Assembly: GCA_026008535.1 (NCBI GenBank)
Contig: BRKX01000004.1
Coordinates: 43,528,501 to 43,592,500 of the forward strand
DNA: 64,000 nucleotides
Reading direction: 5' to 3'
Source: Perilla frutescens
Taxonomy: Eukaryota > Streptophyta > Magnoliopsida > Lamiales > Lamiaceae
Part shown: piece after piece, positions 48,201 to 59,944 of the stretch
Position numbering within the stretch: position 1 is the stretch's first letter
How the letters are laid out: each line of letters starts with the position of its first letter
Made by a program: the position numbers and the translations under genes
The notes under the pieces: model-generated
Databases searched by the model: none
What the model was told of the DNA's origin: nothing
Seen by the model: the letters and a program-made list of their open reading frames with translations, nothing else

Positions 48201-49869
48201 TGTAATTAAGTTTTCTATTAAAATATCACATTTAAAATTATTCATTAGGTTATATGCTTATAAAATTATGAATTCTATATAATTTTTTTATTATTAACAT
48301 AAGTTTTAAATTGTTATACCAAAAATAAAAGCTTGACACATTTTGCAAATTGAAATCTGATTCCAATTTCCGTAAAATTGGAATTGACATTTATTTATTA
48401 AAAATGATGTGATTTGACTTTTGATATAAGCCACTTAAAATGATGTTTTTAGTGGCTCTTCTACATGTATTTTCTGACACCTGCGTCGGTTTCAATATCA
48501 ATGAGGAATTAAAATCAGTGTTACATTTCCAAAATGTGTTAAGTTTATATTTTTTGGTATAACAATTTAAAGTTGTGTAAATATATAATACTAGACATGA
48601 AATGAGATAGACAAGGAGAAATAAAGGTTTGAGGTGTAAAAGTCTTAAATACCATTATGACGCAATTAGCCCTCACTCCCAATCATTGTGTAAGACAATT
48701 TTTGATATTTATTACAATATACCCAACAAAATGCATGCAAAACTCACATGTGTTCCTCCATCTAAAATGATAAACAACTTGTAAGTCTCATCCTTAAATA
48801 ATGTGTAAGTCTCCCTCTAATATTAAACTAACGTTTAAGTCTCTCCCCAAAATGTTAAACATTCACGGGTTAGTGGTTGACCAAAATATTGAATAAATGC
48901 ATTTATTGTTTCTGTAACAAAGGTAGGTAATGTACAAATATATATGATGAGTGGTGTTTTGGCACAACATTTTGAGGTTTAAATGAAATGAATTGAATAA
49001 TTTTACATGTGTTTTAATCCAAATTGTGCTTTTAACCTCTCCCGGTTTGGAAATTTTGTTTGTTGTTTGAATTGTACAGAAATGGAGGATAAATAAAAGA
49101 CATTTTGAGGAAAAATATACCGTGTGTGTGTGTGTGTGTTTTTGACATTTAACTAAAGTAAAACAGTAAAAATAACATGTTTCTAAAATCAAAGTTGAGA
49201 AATTATCGAAAAATTCAACCAACAGTTATACCGAAAAATTTGAAAGATACATTTTTTATTATTTTTTGTTATAAACATTTTAATATATCATTATGTAGTT
49301 AAATTTAAGCTTAGAAAACTAAATGCCAGATTTAATGAAAGGTGAAATCAATTAGTTTCGGGCTACCAACGCTCCACAAATGTCGTGATGAGATTCCGAT
49401 CGGGGCTTGTACGAAAGTTCCTCACACACAACAAACTAGGGGTTTTCACTAATGTTTTTAATGTGTTGGAATCACCTTCTGCTCACCACTTCAGTTATTA
49501 ATTTTTAGTTAGGCAATGACATTTCAACATTTCTTTTTTCTTCACCCCTTCATACTATAGTTGTTGCGTGTGTTTCGAAGTTGCGCAACATTGATGGATG
49601 TGTAGGACCTCCCAGAAACGGGACTCTCAATAAATCATCATTCTTGTCATTATTTGCACCGTCATCAGTCTCCTCCTCATCGTTATCCTGATTTCATCGT
49701 TGTTGAAATCCATTTGATTCCTCAGTTGTTCTTCTGCTGATTAGGTGTCCAATTATGTCTGATATCGTTCTATCGCATTTTGCCTTCTTGCTAACACAGT
49801 TGGTCTCCTTCTATAATAAGCAATTGTAAAAGAATACAAGACAATAATTAAACATTACGCTCAAAAATA
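48201..49869. other. AT-rich sequence without a supported gene
   Basis: Contains a (GT)n run near 49122-49140. Otherwise no domain or repeat unit recognised. Confidence 0.3.
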
Positions 49870-50604
49870 AGTTTTTGAACAAACTGGAGTTGGTTCAAAT
49901 TTGTATTTTCAAACAACAACTAGAGTCATTTGAACTCTAGATTTTGAACGGGACTTGGGTATTTTTCACCCTGGAGTCCGTTTGAAATTGTATTTTCGAA
50001 CATATTGGAGTGTGCTCGAAAATACAATTTCGAACGTGCTCCGGGACACAAAATTTCCGAGCCGCATTTGAAAACAAGAGTTCGAATCACTCTAGTGTTG
50101 TTCAAAAACACTAGTTCGATCATTATGCGAATCATAATCTCACCACCCATAACATGTTTCAAACTCAATTCTTTTCGCACAATAAACCTTTAATAGCATC
50201 TAATAATACCAATAACATATTCTAACATCTTAAACTATATATGAACAAATTTAAATTAAACAATGACCTAACAATTTAAAAAATGGATCTTAAAAAACAA
50301 GATATAACATATATATAGAACTTACGAAATTCTTCTTCCATGATGAATTCGAACTTGACGTTGGTTTTGGAACAAAAAAATTTCAAGAAATTTCGAACAA
50401 TCTTTTTTCTCCTCAGAATTCGAACGCACGGCTGTTGCTGTGAATTCACTTCTCCTTTTTTTTTTCTCTACCGTCTACAATTTGTTTTGCAATTTTATTT
50501 TATTTTTATTAAACATTAGTGTTTGGAGTGAAGGACATTAATATAAATGTGTATGATGCATGAGTAAAATATATAATGCATAGAGTAAAATTTATAATGC
50601 AAAT
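49870..50604. mobile_element. TIR element fragment with TTCGAA motif array
   Basis: The right end tgcatagagtaaaatttata (50577-50596) plus atgcaaat corresponds to the right TIR of the element at 56320-57338. The interior 49880-50120 repeats ttcgaa(c/a) or ttgaac every 20-30 bases, often as inverted pairs such as gttcgaa...ttcgaac. The left terminus was not found. Confidence 0.45.
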
Positions 50605-51411
50605 AGCAACTCCCAAAAATTTATTCTTTTATCTTGATTTAAAGTTTGGGACTATGAGGATAATATAACACAATTGCATAATATTTTTATTTTATTTTAA
50701 AAAGGGTCCATGATAAGAAAGAATGTGGGTATGTTCAGAATTTTCATATATATTATAAAGAAAATGTTTGGGAGAAAGTAAGTACAACCGCCGTTGTATG
50801 TGGCGATGTTTGGAGGTTTGATGAATCGACTCTGTTCCTTGAGTCTTAATTATGGATGAATTAAAAAGAATGATACATTATATTGTCGAAGGTTAATTTG
50901 GTGGCATGCATCAAGTATGCGCATGAAATGGTACAACTGCAGCTTAGTTTCCTAGTGCTGCCGGCCTTAGAAAAATTAACTAAAATATATATTTGCTTTG
51001 GTGATGGGCAAGATCTCCTCAAAAGGCATAATATATACAATTTTGACAAGTGGGGGCCAAAATATGGTAATCAGTCAAGGCTGATGAATAAATTAAAAGG
51101 GAAGTCTGCATTTTTCAATCTTTAAATTAATTTGTACAAATTCTAATTTTCTTGTTTTGACATTTTACCTGAATGAGACTGATAACAGTTCGATCCATCC
51201 AATGGAGTACCCTTGTCTCTTTTTTCTTGATTATATTGTACAAGGCCTGTACTACTATGCACTACATTTATTTTTCACAGTATCAGAACAGTACCCCTTC
51301 TATGCAACATGGTTATGATCTCTCTCTCTCCCCTCATTTTGGTTATTTGATATGCATGTATGTTAACATTTTCATAAATTGATGATTGATGAAAATCTCA
51401 ATGTTTTGTAG
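50605..51411. other. Upstream region of the His-rich gene
   Basis: Probably holds promoter and 5' untranslated sequence; a CT-rich stretch lies at 51320-51336. Short frames here lack recognisable features. Confidence 0.35.
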
Positions 51412-52368
51412 ACAAGTAAATTCTGCAGAGACAAGGCTGTTGTAGTGGCAGTTTATGCAGAGAAGCCTCGGGCACAAGGCGGCCGCCACCATCACCTGCA
51501 CCACCACCACCACCACTATCATCATTTTCATCAGAATGCCTCTAAAAATGGTGGCAAACTAAGAGGGCACAACAGGAGAGCCGAGCTTCTTGACTACTCG
51601 AGGCATCTTCGTGCACCTGCTCAATCGGCTGCTTTAGTATCCTCACATCCATCATCTCATACAAAACAATCCTCCACTGTTGAGGTCAATCCTCTTTCTT
51701 TAAATGGTAGAGAATGATGAGATAATGTATGTTCAACAAAACATGTGCATATATGTCTTTTTTTTCTTTTTTGAAAGAAAGAAAAAGGGGAGTTGCTCTG
51801 TTCATGTCATGAAAATGCTATCATGGTTCATCGCTAATAATATTAGTCATGTTCAAGAAAACATGCGCATATATGTTCTTTTTTTGAAAGAAAGAAAAAG
51901 GAAATGTTGCTCAGATCATGAAAATGCTATCATGATTCATCACGAATAATATTAATGAGATTCTCTAGAGAAACAATCTGTGATTTCCCATCTATATCTT
52001 CTTTGATGGAATATGAACACATGTCAAACTATATATTGGCAGGTTTTGCCTGCTGATGGGACAAGAAAGCAAAAACATTCAAGCCTTCCAACTTGCTTCG
52101 AAAAATGGAGCTTTGTAGCAACAAGGATTCTCAGATCCATGACGGCCCTGAAAGCCACCAAAGACGAGGACAAAAAGAGTCATAAGAAGAATGTGTCTGC
52201 CACCGCTAAGATGAAAGCTCTTGTAAAGAGTTTCCAGGTAAAACTTGAGGCCTTAGTTTTCACATGGTCTACAATGAAGTGCCAATACTCAATTCTGTCT
52301 ACTTTCAGGTGCAGAAAAAGGGTAGCTTCTTATCAAAACTGTTTGCATCACTAAAGAAACGACGTTAG
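51412..52368 (+). CDS. Unknown basic, histidine-rich plant protein (start not resolved)
   Basis: Three exons fit one frame: 51412-51684, 52043-52237 and 52309-52368, with GT-AG introns in phase 0. Together they encode about 175 residues ending KKRR-stop. The first has a His-rich run (HHHLHHHHHHYHHFH) and RRAELLDYSRHLR. The second has LPTCFEKWSFVATRIL and a lysine-rich stretch. The third is VQKKGSFLSKLFASLKKRR, an amphipathic basic tail. I know no function. There is no in-frame ATG in the first exon. A short upstream exon ending in ATG at 51309-51311, followed by GT, would splice in phase, but this is inference. The donor at 51684 (GAG|GTCAAT) was chosen over a stronger one at 51706 because only it keeps the frame. 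The gene faces the subtilase tail to tail. Confidence 0.6.
51721..51950 (+). repeat. Tandem duplication inside the first intron
   Basis: Two copies of about 115 bases (51721-51841 and 51842-51950). Both contain atgttcaa.aaaacatg.gcatatatgt, gaaagaaagaaaaagg and catgaaaatgctatcatg. Confidence 0.8.
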
Positions 52369-52650
52369 GAAAGACTCATGGTCCTGGATTGAAAATGCAT
52401 GCTTATTCTTGAACATTAGATGCATACCTTGATCATCTTTCAGCTCAGAGATGTATGCTTTTGTAGTTGCCACTTAATTCAGCATTACAGATTCTTTTAG
52501 CAATTCATTTTGTAGAACAGACCAAGCTAGAGGACTTTGTTTTCAACCATATTGTAAGAGCTGTTGTTGGAAACATATTGAAAATTTTCTGCCTGAAATA
52601 TTTGCCTTCTTAAATAACCTACTACATGGAAACTTGATCTGTATTTGATC
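52369..52650. other. Short convergent intergenic region
   Basis: Only 282 bases separate the two stop codons, so the 3' untranslated regions of the two genes probably share or overlap this stretch. No clear poly(A) signal decides the ends. Confidence 0.5.
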
Positions 52651-55600
52651 TCAAAAGCCTAACAGGCTGCTAACAAATACAGAAATTGGAACTCTAACTA
52701 CATGATTTCTGTTTCCCACCAACACCATCTCACCAAAAGTGTATGCATTGGTTCTCTGAGTGGCTTCCATGAGAAGTATGATATATCTCGAGGCGTTTAC
52801 ACTAATCTTGAAAGCACTTGGTACAACAGTGATTTTAACTCCTTCAGGCTCTCTTACGATCATTCTGTACGTCTCATCGGCATTGCCTACATTTGTGACT
52901 CTTCTAATCACCTTTCGTGATCCAACCAAGTTGGAAACTGTCACGCTTGCTGTGTTCAGGTCCGAGCACCACTGCATTCTGTGGTCCGGGCACCCAACTC
53001 CCACAGATTGTCTTATGGACATGTCGTCTACACCAGGAACCGCGCATAAAAACTCTATGTAGTGCTGGAATGAAGTATCAAACACGAGCCCCGGATCAAT
53101 GGCCGAGGAAGGATTGATTAGTCCTGCCCCAAAATCAAAAGGGGTAGCTGGGGCTAACTTGTTTTTGTTCTGAGCTAAAAAGGGAGAACCAGAGTTATCT
53201 GTCACCTTGGCCGTTGTCATTATTGCTGAAGTGATGGCTGCTGGACTCCAGTTCGGGTGCTTTTGCTTTATCAGTGCAGCAATACCAGCAACATGTGGAG
53301 TAGCCATGCTAGTTCCAGACAATAATGCAAAAGATTGCCCTATATCAAATTTCCAAAAGTTAGATTTATCAAAATCATTTCAAAGATATTCAGATGAATC
53401 AAGCCTTTAATTTAGAACTTGCTTGAGTGGAAGAACCATGAATTATTAACAAAATTATTAGCAAGATACTAAAATTAAAATTGTGTTTTTATTCAGCAAG
53501 GATCTTTATAAAAATGTAAGTGAAAACAAGTAGAGCATGAATTTCACACCTTTGAGGTATTCATCCCCTGCACTATTAGGACTCCAGGCAGCCCAAATCA
53601 AGGAGCCGGGAGCCATGATGTTAGGCTTAAGAACATCAGCAGTCTCTAAACGAGCATTGTTCACGTCTGGACCTCTCGATGAATATGATGCCACAACTGG
53701 TCCCTTTCCAGCAAAGCTGGCCTGCCTGCCATCTAAAATCCTTGCAGTTGCTCCAAATAATCTAGCTACTCCGTTTCTGCTCCTTATAGTATTCAAATTG
53801 TAATACTCCCACAAAGCCTGCACAACAAGATTGAAACGGATGGATCAACTAAAAGATTCTGCTTAAGCCTAACTGACTAAGATCAGTTCCATTGAAAATT
53901 TTGTATACAGAAGAAGACTCCATGCTGTATAGAGTGATTCCAGGGACGTTTAGCGTTGCTGTGGCACCCTTAATCTGTTCAGCACCAATGTCAGGATCCA
54001 TGGTTAGTATAAAACCAGCAGCCCCTATTATTTCTGCAGTGTCTGCAACTCTAGAAATAGTTGCTGCCTCAGATTCGAAGTCAAATGTGTAGGAGCAAAT
54101 GATTAGTTTGCCTTGAGCTAAGGAACGGATGAAAGGATCCGGACTCTGGCAGCTCTCCACCAGCCCTGCAGTGATGTTCCTTCGACAAACGTCTGCAGCA
54201 GCTGCAAGTGGGAAATTTACACCTTCCAAAGTAGGGGCTGCAGCAGATACATGTACACACCACTCAAATATTATCTTAGTTTGGTTAAGAAGAAGAGAAA
54301 AATGGAATGTCACGGCCTAATTATCTTACGTGCTAGTCCCATTCCTGTTAAGTGCTCTCCATTTCCCAGGAAGAGGGAATTGTTGTACTTCCTGTCAGTC
54401 ATGGAGGCAGCAACACTGGTGATCCACGGACTAAATGAAAGAACGGAGCTAGAAGTCGGGCCACCATTTCCAACGGCTTGAACAACAAGAACACCAGCCT
54501 TGGTTGCTAAGAGAAGCTCGAGTTCTAACATGCTGAGGAAGGAGGAAGGGCCGGGGGGGACACTTGCTGGCCCTATTGAAAGGCTTAGTATGTCCACTCC
54601 ATCTTCTACTGCCTTGAGAAAACAAGCACTTTTGAAAAAATTCATAACTATATATTTATCAAGTGAGAGAAGATGATGACATTGTTAATTGTGTGACCTG
54701 ATCAACAGCAGCCACAACATCGGACATGTAGCCCCCGAAAGGATACATAGCTTTATACACTGCAATGCTGCATTATAATATTCATTACCAAATTTAAAGC
54801 CAAGAAATGGTTTATTAAATTAAATTCCCTAGTAATACATATTACCTAGCTCCTGGTGCCATGCCACTAGCATAGCCATAGTTGAAGAAGTTGGCTATCA
54901 CTGGAACATTGTGGCTTCCTGCTGCTGTAGATGCTGTGTGGCTGAAAAATGCAATCTAGCTAGCATTAATATTGTTTCACACACACACACACACATATAG
55001 ATATATATTATAATGTATCAATTACTTGCCTTCCATGGCCATCCGAGTCGAAGGGAGAAGCAAAATCACGCGTGGAATTGAAAGTTCCTGCTGCAATTGC
55101 TGCTTCTGCAAAAGACTGAGCACCAACTATCTTGGCATTGCAAGCTGAGGTTGGAAATTGGTCGCCCGTCATACATTTTCCTTTAAACTTGCTAGTTTTA
55201 AGATGTGATGATGATGATGATAACATTGTAGTGGTGAAGCTTGGATGGAAAGGGTTGATTCCGGTGTCTATTAGGCCTATGACCACCCCCTCTCCCGCGG
55301 CCATGGATCCACCTAAGGCTGGCCAAGCTACGCTATTCATATCCAAGAACTCAGGTGTGTATGTTGTAAGCTTCTTCATCTTCATATCTTCATGGATAGA
55401 TCTAACTCTCTTTGCACCTTCTAGCAGATGAACCACCTGAATAAATTTATGTTAAGATTTCCACTATATATATGTATATCAAATTGATCAATTAGTATTT
55501 GGTATGTAGATATATATTACATACCTCCTCGTTCTTTGCATGAATTGCAAAGCCATTAAGCAAATGAGTATAGCTATAGAGCTTGATGTAGGAGCCTTGC

Positions 55601-55788
55601 TCAAGCAGAGATTCAAGGAAAAGGTCATGCTCCTCTATCATTTTCTCTTTGTAAACTTCAGGATCGCTACTAAGTGACATCATGACGAGAGGGTCGTCCT
55701 CCATGAGAACCATGAAGACTTTGGCGTCGGCTGAGGGATTAATGAATGAAACAAGGACAGTGATGATGAAAATGGATATCATCGACAA
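52651..55788 (-). CDS. SBT2: Subtilisin-like serine protease, SBT2 subfamily, 801 aa, eight exons
   Basis: A secreted plant subtilase. Minus-strand exons: 55525-55788, 55030-55436, 54846-54941, 54698-54767, 54330-54612, 53909-54237, 53550-53817, 52651-53339; phases join to one frame without lesion. Residues 1-22 form a signal peptide, and an I9-type propeptide follows to about residue 110. The triad is Asp145 (GLIDTGINP), His222 (DGHGSHTAS) and Ser583 (SGTSMATPHVAG), with the oxyanion Asn328 (AVGNGGP). A protease-associated domain lies around 375-480, and an Fn3-like C-terminus contains RRVTNVGNADETY. Length and the many short introns fit the SBT2 group, unlike the usually intron-poor SBT1 genes; SBT2.4-like is my best guess. 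Intron 2 uses a GC donor. Substrate cannot be inferred. Confidence 0.94.
54942..55029 (-). other. GC-AG intron of the subtilase
   Basis: The donor reads GGAAG|GCAAGT and the acceptor TTTTTCAG|C. Only this junction restores the conserved DGHGSHTAS block. A GT donor four bases downstream would destroy the active-site histidine region. Confidence 0.85.
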
Positions 55789-56319
55789 CTATATATATGT
55801 ATAAATGAATAATGTGGTACAATTTTTATTTAATTTCAACAAGCTAGTTTGGAGAAAGGGAGAGATGATTAATTAGAGGTGGTGAAGTGCAGTGGAAATT
55901 AAATGGATTAATGATCGTAAGACGAAAAGTATAGGTGATGATCAAGATATATTGGGTGGGTGCAGTGGCACGAGCTTCGTGTTTCCAAACTACTAACATC
56001 CATGCATTTCACACAATGCAGACTAAAGCACATTTTTGGTCTAGTCTCAGAAGATTAAGTAGTTACCTACGATTTCAAGAAGCACGCTAATTTTAATTCA
56101 TAGGTTTTCATATTCTTTAGTCAAAGAGTCCTCTAGCTTTTCCGTTCGTTAATTTAATATTTTTGTGATTCCTATGCATTCTAACAAGTGTAATTGAGGT
56201 GCAATATGAATCATTTTGTAAGGTATAACATATTAGTGTTGGCATTTATATAGACAAATATCCATCGTGTCATTAATTGTTGGTATTTATTTATAAATGA
56301 TAAATAAAATAGAATTGTT
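55789..56319. other. Subtilase upstream region
   Basis: AT-rich, lying upstream of the minus-strand subtilase and so likely to contain its promoter. (TA)-rich words occur right at the start codon and a TATACATA-like word about 15 bases upstream. No confident TATA box assigned. Confidence 0.4.
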
Positions 56320-57338
56320 AAATGCACTATATTTGTTACTCTTTGCATTTCATCCTCTCGGTATACTTTATTTTCTACTCTTTGTACTTCAACCTATTGC
56401 TTATTTACCCTTCATTGAAAAAAAATTAATTTTATCATTAATAAAAATAAAATAAATTAAAAGAAAAATTAAAATTAAAAGAAAAGAAAAGCAAAGGAAA
56501 TATATGTGAGAGAACATTGAACAGAACTTGCGGCTCCATTTCACCTTCTTCTCCGGCCGTCACCTCCTTCTCCGGTGCCGTGAAATGACCGCTGCTCATC
56601 GTTGTTGCCGCCGCCACCAATCTCTCATCTCTCCCCTCAAAATCACCCTCTTTTTCTTCGATGAGAAAGGCTCATCAAAATTCAAAAGTAGTTCAAAAAA
56701 TGCAGTTCGAATCTCATATTGAGGTTCAAAAATTGTTTCTCGAACATACAAGATATGTTTGAAAATATATTTTCGAACAAATTGGTTGTTTTCGAAAACT
56801 TATGTCCGAATCAATTTTATTCAATTATTTCGAGATTGTTATTGATGGGATATTTTTCATTGGGTCGTTGTTGCCAGGGTCGAAGGGGTTGATGGTGTAC
56901 CTAGTGGGGGAGGTATGGTCGGCTCATTGGTGGTGATGACCGGCGAGCACTGGACATCTGTTCGGAGAAGAAGGTTGAAGATGGCGGAGAGGTGTTGATG
57001 TGATGCTTTCTTCTTGCTTTTTTTTTGTATTTTTTCTTGTTTAATTTACTATTCATTACTTATTTATTTAATTTTTTATTTTATGCAAATTAGCGGTGGT
57101 TGGATTGCAAATTGCAAATGGTGAAGATGAATGGCAGACGATGGTTGGGTTGTTGAGAGAAAGATGGCAGCGACGGCGGTTGGGGGAGGAAGAAAGAGAC
57201 TCTTTTTCCTTTTTCTTTTATTTTATTTAATTTTGAATTTTTTTATTTTAATTTAATAAGGATAGTTAAGTAATTTCATAATTAATTATTTTTAATTAAT
57301 TATTTTGTGGTGCAAAGAGTAATTATTGTAGTGCAAAT
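56320..57338. mobile_element. TIR element with TTCGAA motif array (about 1 kb)
   Basis: The left TIR (56320-56347, aaatgcactatatttgttac then tctttgca) matches the inverted right TIR (57311-57338) at most of 28 positions. Inside is a pyrimidine-rich, GC-elevated leader (56525-56650), then a ttcgaa/ctcgaac array (56690-56815), then purine-rich blocks. No transposase. The element at 49870-50604 has the same right end and array motif. Confidence 0.65.
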
Positions 57339-57363
57339 AGCAAAATCCTAAATAAAATATTTA

Positions 57364-57619
57364 CTATTTCCTCCATTTCACAATAAGTGTCATTCTAGCA
57401 CTTTAATTTCATTTCACAAAAAGTGTAATTCTACACAATCGAGGTAAAAATTTCACATTTTTCTCATATTTGCCCTAATTGAATGCATTCAAATAATCAT
57501 ATTTAACTTATTTAATATATTCACATAAGGGTGTATAAGATAATTTGATTTTCTAATTAATATCTTTATTAATATGTGTGCATTCATTAATAATGACACT
57601 TATTCAGAAACGGGGGAAG
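57364..57619. mobile_element. Stowaway MITE (256 bp)
   Basis: Starts CTATTTCCTCCATTTCACAA and ends with inverted CAGAAACGGGGGAAG. Flanking TA occurs on both sides (57362-57363 and 57620-57621). The interior is homologous to 33446-33655 and, inverted, to 33948-34198. Confidence 0.9.
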
Positions 57620-59031
57620 TATTATTTATTTATGGGAAATGTGCTAACTAGAACCTTGAACTTCGAAAAATTTTCAAGTCCAAATTGACCATCAAACTTA
57701 TGAAAACGACTCAACCATGATCAATTCATATCCCTTGAACATAACAAACACTTACAAAATTATGTGCAAAAATTCTCCAATGGATTTTCGACTAATTCTG
57801 ATAATGATATTGTGCAATGTGGGTATGATTTGATAGCTCACATCGTGTAACTCTTTATGGTTGTAATGCTTCAATCCTAAAAGAACTAATGATAAGGGAC
57901 CAGTGCATTGCCGGGTGAAAGGGGAAAGGAGAATGAGAAGAGAACTTCAAAGTTTGAATAGTGAATCTGAACTTACACAAACCTGTATGAAGTATATGTT
58001 CTGCAACGTTCACAGAAAAGTGCTTGAACGTTGTTAGATAAAGTTCACAATAATGTGTGCAAGAACGTTATTATGAACTTAATTGAAATTATAAAAAGTA
58101 AAACATACAGAGAGTTGGTAATCCTGTTCGATCAATCGATCTATGTCAAGGGGACTTGTCAGGTCTGTGGAAAATAATTCACTACCCCGATGTAATTTTT
58201 ACTTGGGATATTACACGCAGCTAATTTCCCGTCACTCAAAATCCTTTATGCCCGTACACCATATTTCGATGAATTGAACTATGAGATCCGCTCATAACCT
58301 AGACTCTCTTTATCTAGGTTCCACAAATATTCTCTACCAAGAAACATTTTGACAGTGTATGAAAAGTGTTTCAATACATGATGACTAGAACACTAAACTC
58401 ACAACCGAAAATATGTGGCTAGCTCAAAATAATTAGAGCTCTTAAAATATTCAATGCAGTTTTTCTCTATTCAGCGTGGTGTTCTAATAGGTTTGTTTCC
58501 AAGCTATTTATATATTACAACATAGCCTTAACATGGAAACAGAAGTCATAATCTTATCAGATATCTGATGAGGAAACTTTCCTTATTGAAACTAAAATCT
58601 AGTACTTGTCACGTTAGAACTCTTCCATATTTAGACTTTTATCTTATCTTTAATCATGAGCTCTCCAAGCTGATTAAGGTATCTTCTAGAACGATCTTGA
58701 ATCTCTTCTTGGTTGGCAAGCTTCAATGATTTTGGATAAAAAAAATCATGACAGAAGATGTTCATGCAAACGTTCACGAACTTTTCCATGAACATTGTTG
58801 ATCTTGAACATTCACTTCAGATAGCACAGCGGAATGACTTATATGTTCACAAAATGACTTTTGACTATCACTCAAGATAACTAGCAATACTCGATGTGTT
58901 GAACAATCTCAGTTGTGTCTACACAATTGTCTTCATCTTCAGCTCAATCATGTCTTTATGCTTGAGCTATCTTCATTGAAGTTCATATCATGTTCTTGTA
59001 CATTTTTGTGAACGTTTGTCCAGAACAGGCA
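57620..59031 (-). repeat. LTR-like region, minus orientation
   Basis: From about 57900 onward the sequence has LTR character: a minus-strand TATA box TATATAAATAG (58504-58514) and many gttcac/gaacgtt words. No coding frame. Termini, primer site and partner LTR were not found, so boundaries are provisional. Confidence 0.35.
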
Positions 59032-59944
59032 TGTGCAGTACTTGGGAAAAAACAAATACTTTTAGTGTTGATTAATGCCATACAGATCATGACAATCAAA
59101 CACTACTGCAAGTGCAAAGTACATCACTTGATAAATAGCTTAGTGCAAAGCATATCACTAACAAAATCAATCAATAGAAGTATTTGGTTAGTGTCCCATA
59201 AAATTTGAAAAGCATAACCTCTGTAACTGGAAGAAATTCACTCTTTTTAGACATTTTAAATGAAACTTAAAAGACCAACAAAGGAATGAAACAATACTAA
59301 TACTCAACCAAATGTTACAGAAGAGAATACTTAGTTAGGACCCTAGAAATTTGGGCAGCATAATCTCTATAATGAGAGCAAAACCATGCTTCAAATAAAA
59401 GCCAGATACCAAGAAATAATCAACATGTGATACTAGGCATAACTCGACGTTAATCATAAAGAGATAGATGAAACAAAAAAGGGTCTTAGCCCATCTGGAC
59501 TTCCAATAAAGTAAAGTCTAACTTAAATCATAACATGCTATATGCAAGAGGGCATAAACATCATCGGAGTCTTTGTGGAATAAACACACTGCATTGTTTG
59601 GAACTTAAATGGGAATACCAGAGTTTGATATCAATCATAAATAGAAGAAGAAAAAGAGTCAACACAATAGCTATCCCCTAGTCCAAGCATCGTCCTCTAC
59701 AACCTGCAACTCAACCTGTGAAAAATATTTGAAAAAATTTGGGTGTGGGTGCTAATGGCCTAAGTGGGTCATCATTTTATAAAGCATTTGAGAGTATTTT
59801 GTAAAATATGAATCCAATCATAAACAACATACAACAGAGCATTTAAAAATGAAAACCAACTCTACTTATGACAAAGCTTATTTTCTTTAGTGTGCACCAT
59901 TTCTCTCTTCTGCTACTACCAAGAAATGGCTTAGAAGAAACTTA
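59032..59944. other. Sequence downstream of the candidate small gene
   Basis: No long frame. On the minus strand a splice-like tttttcacag at 59730-59721 is followed by a short frame VELQVVEDDAWTRG-stop, which could be a terminal exon or chance. Confidence 0.3.

Noticed and set aside
51721..51949. Frame inside the first intron of the His-rich gene
   Set aside because: It covers the intronic tandem duplication and T-tracts and does not connect in phase to the exons.
52702..54481. Several plus-strand frames opposite the subtilase
   Set aside because: They are antisense shadows of the subtilase exons; the conserved catalytic blocks are only on the minus strand.
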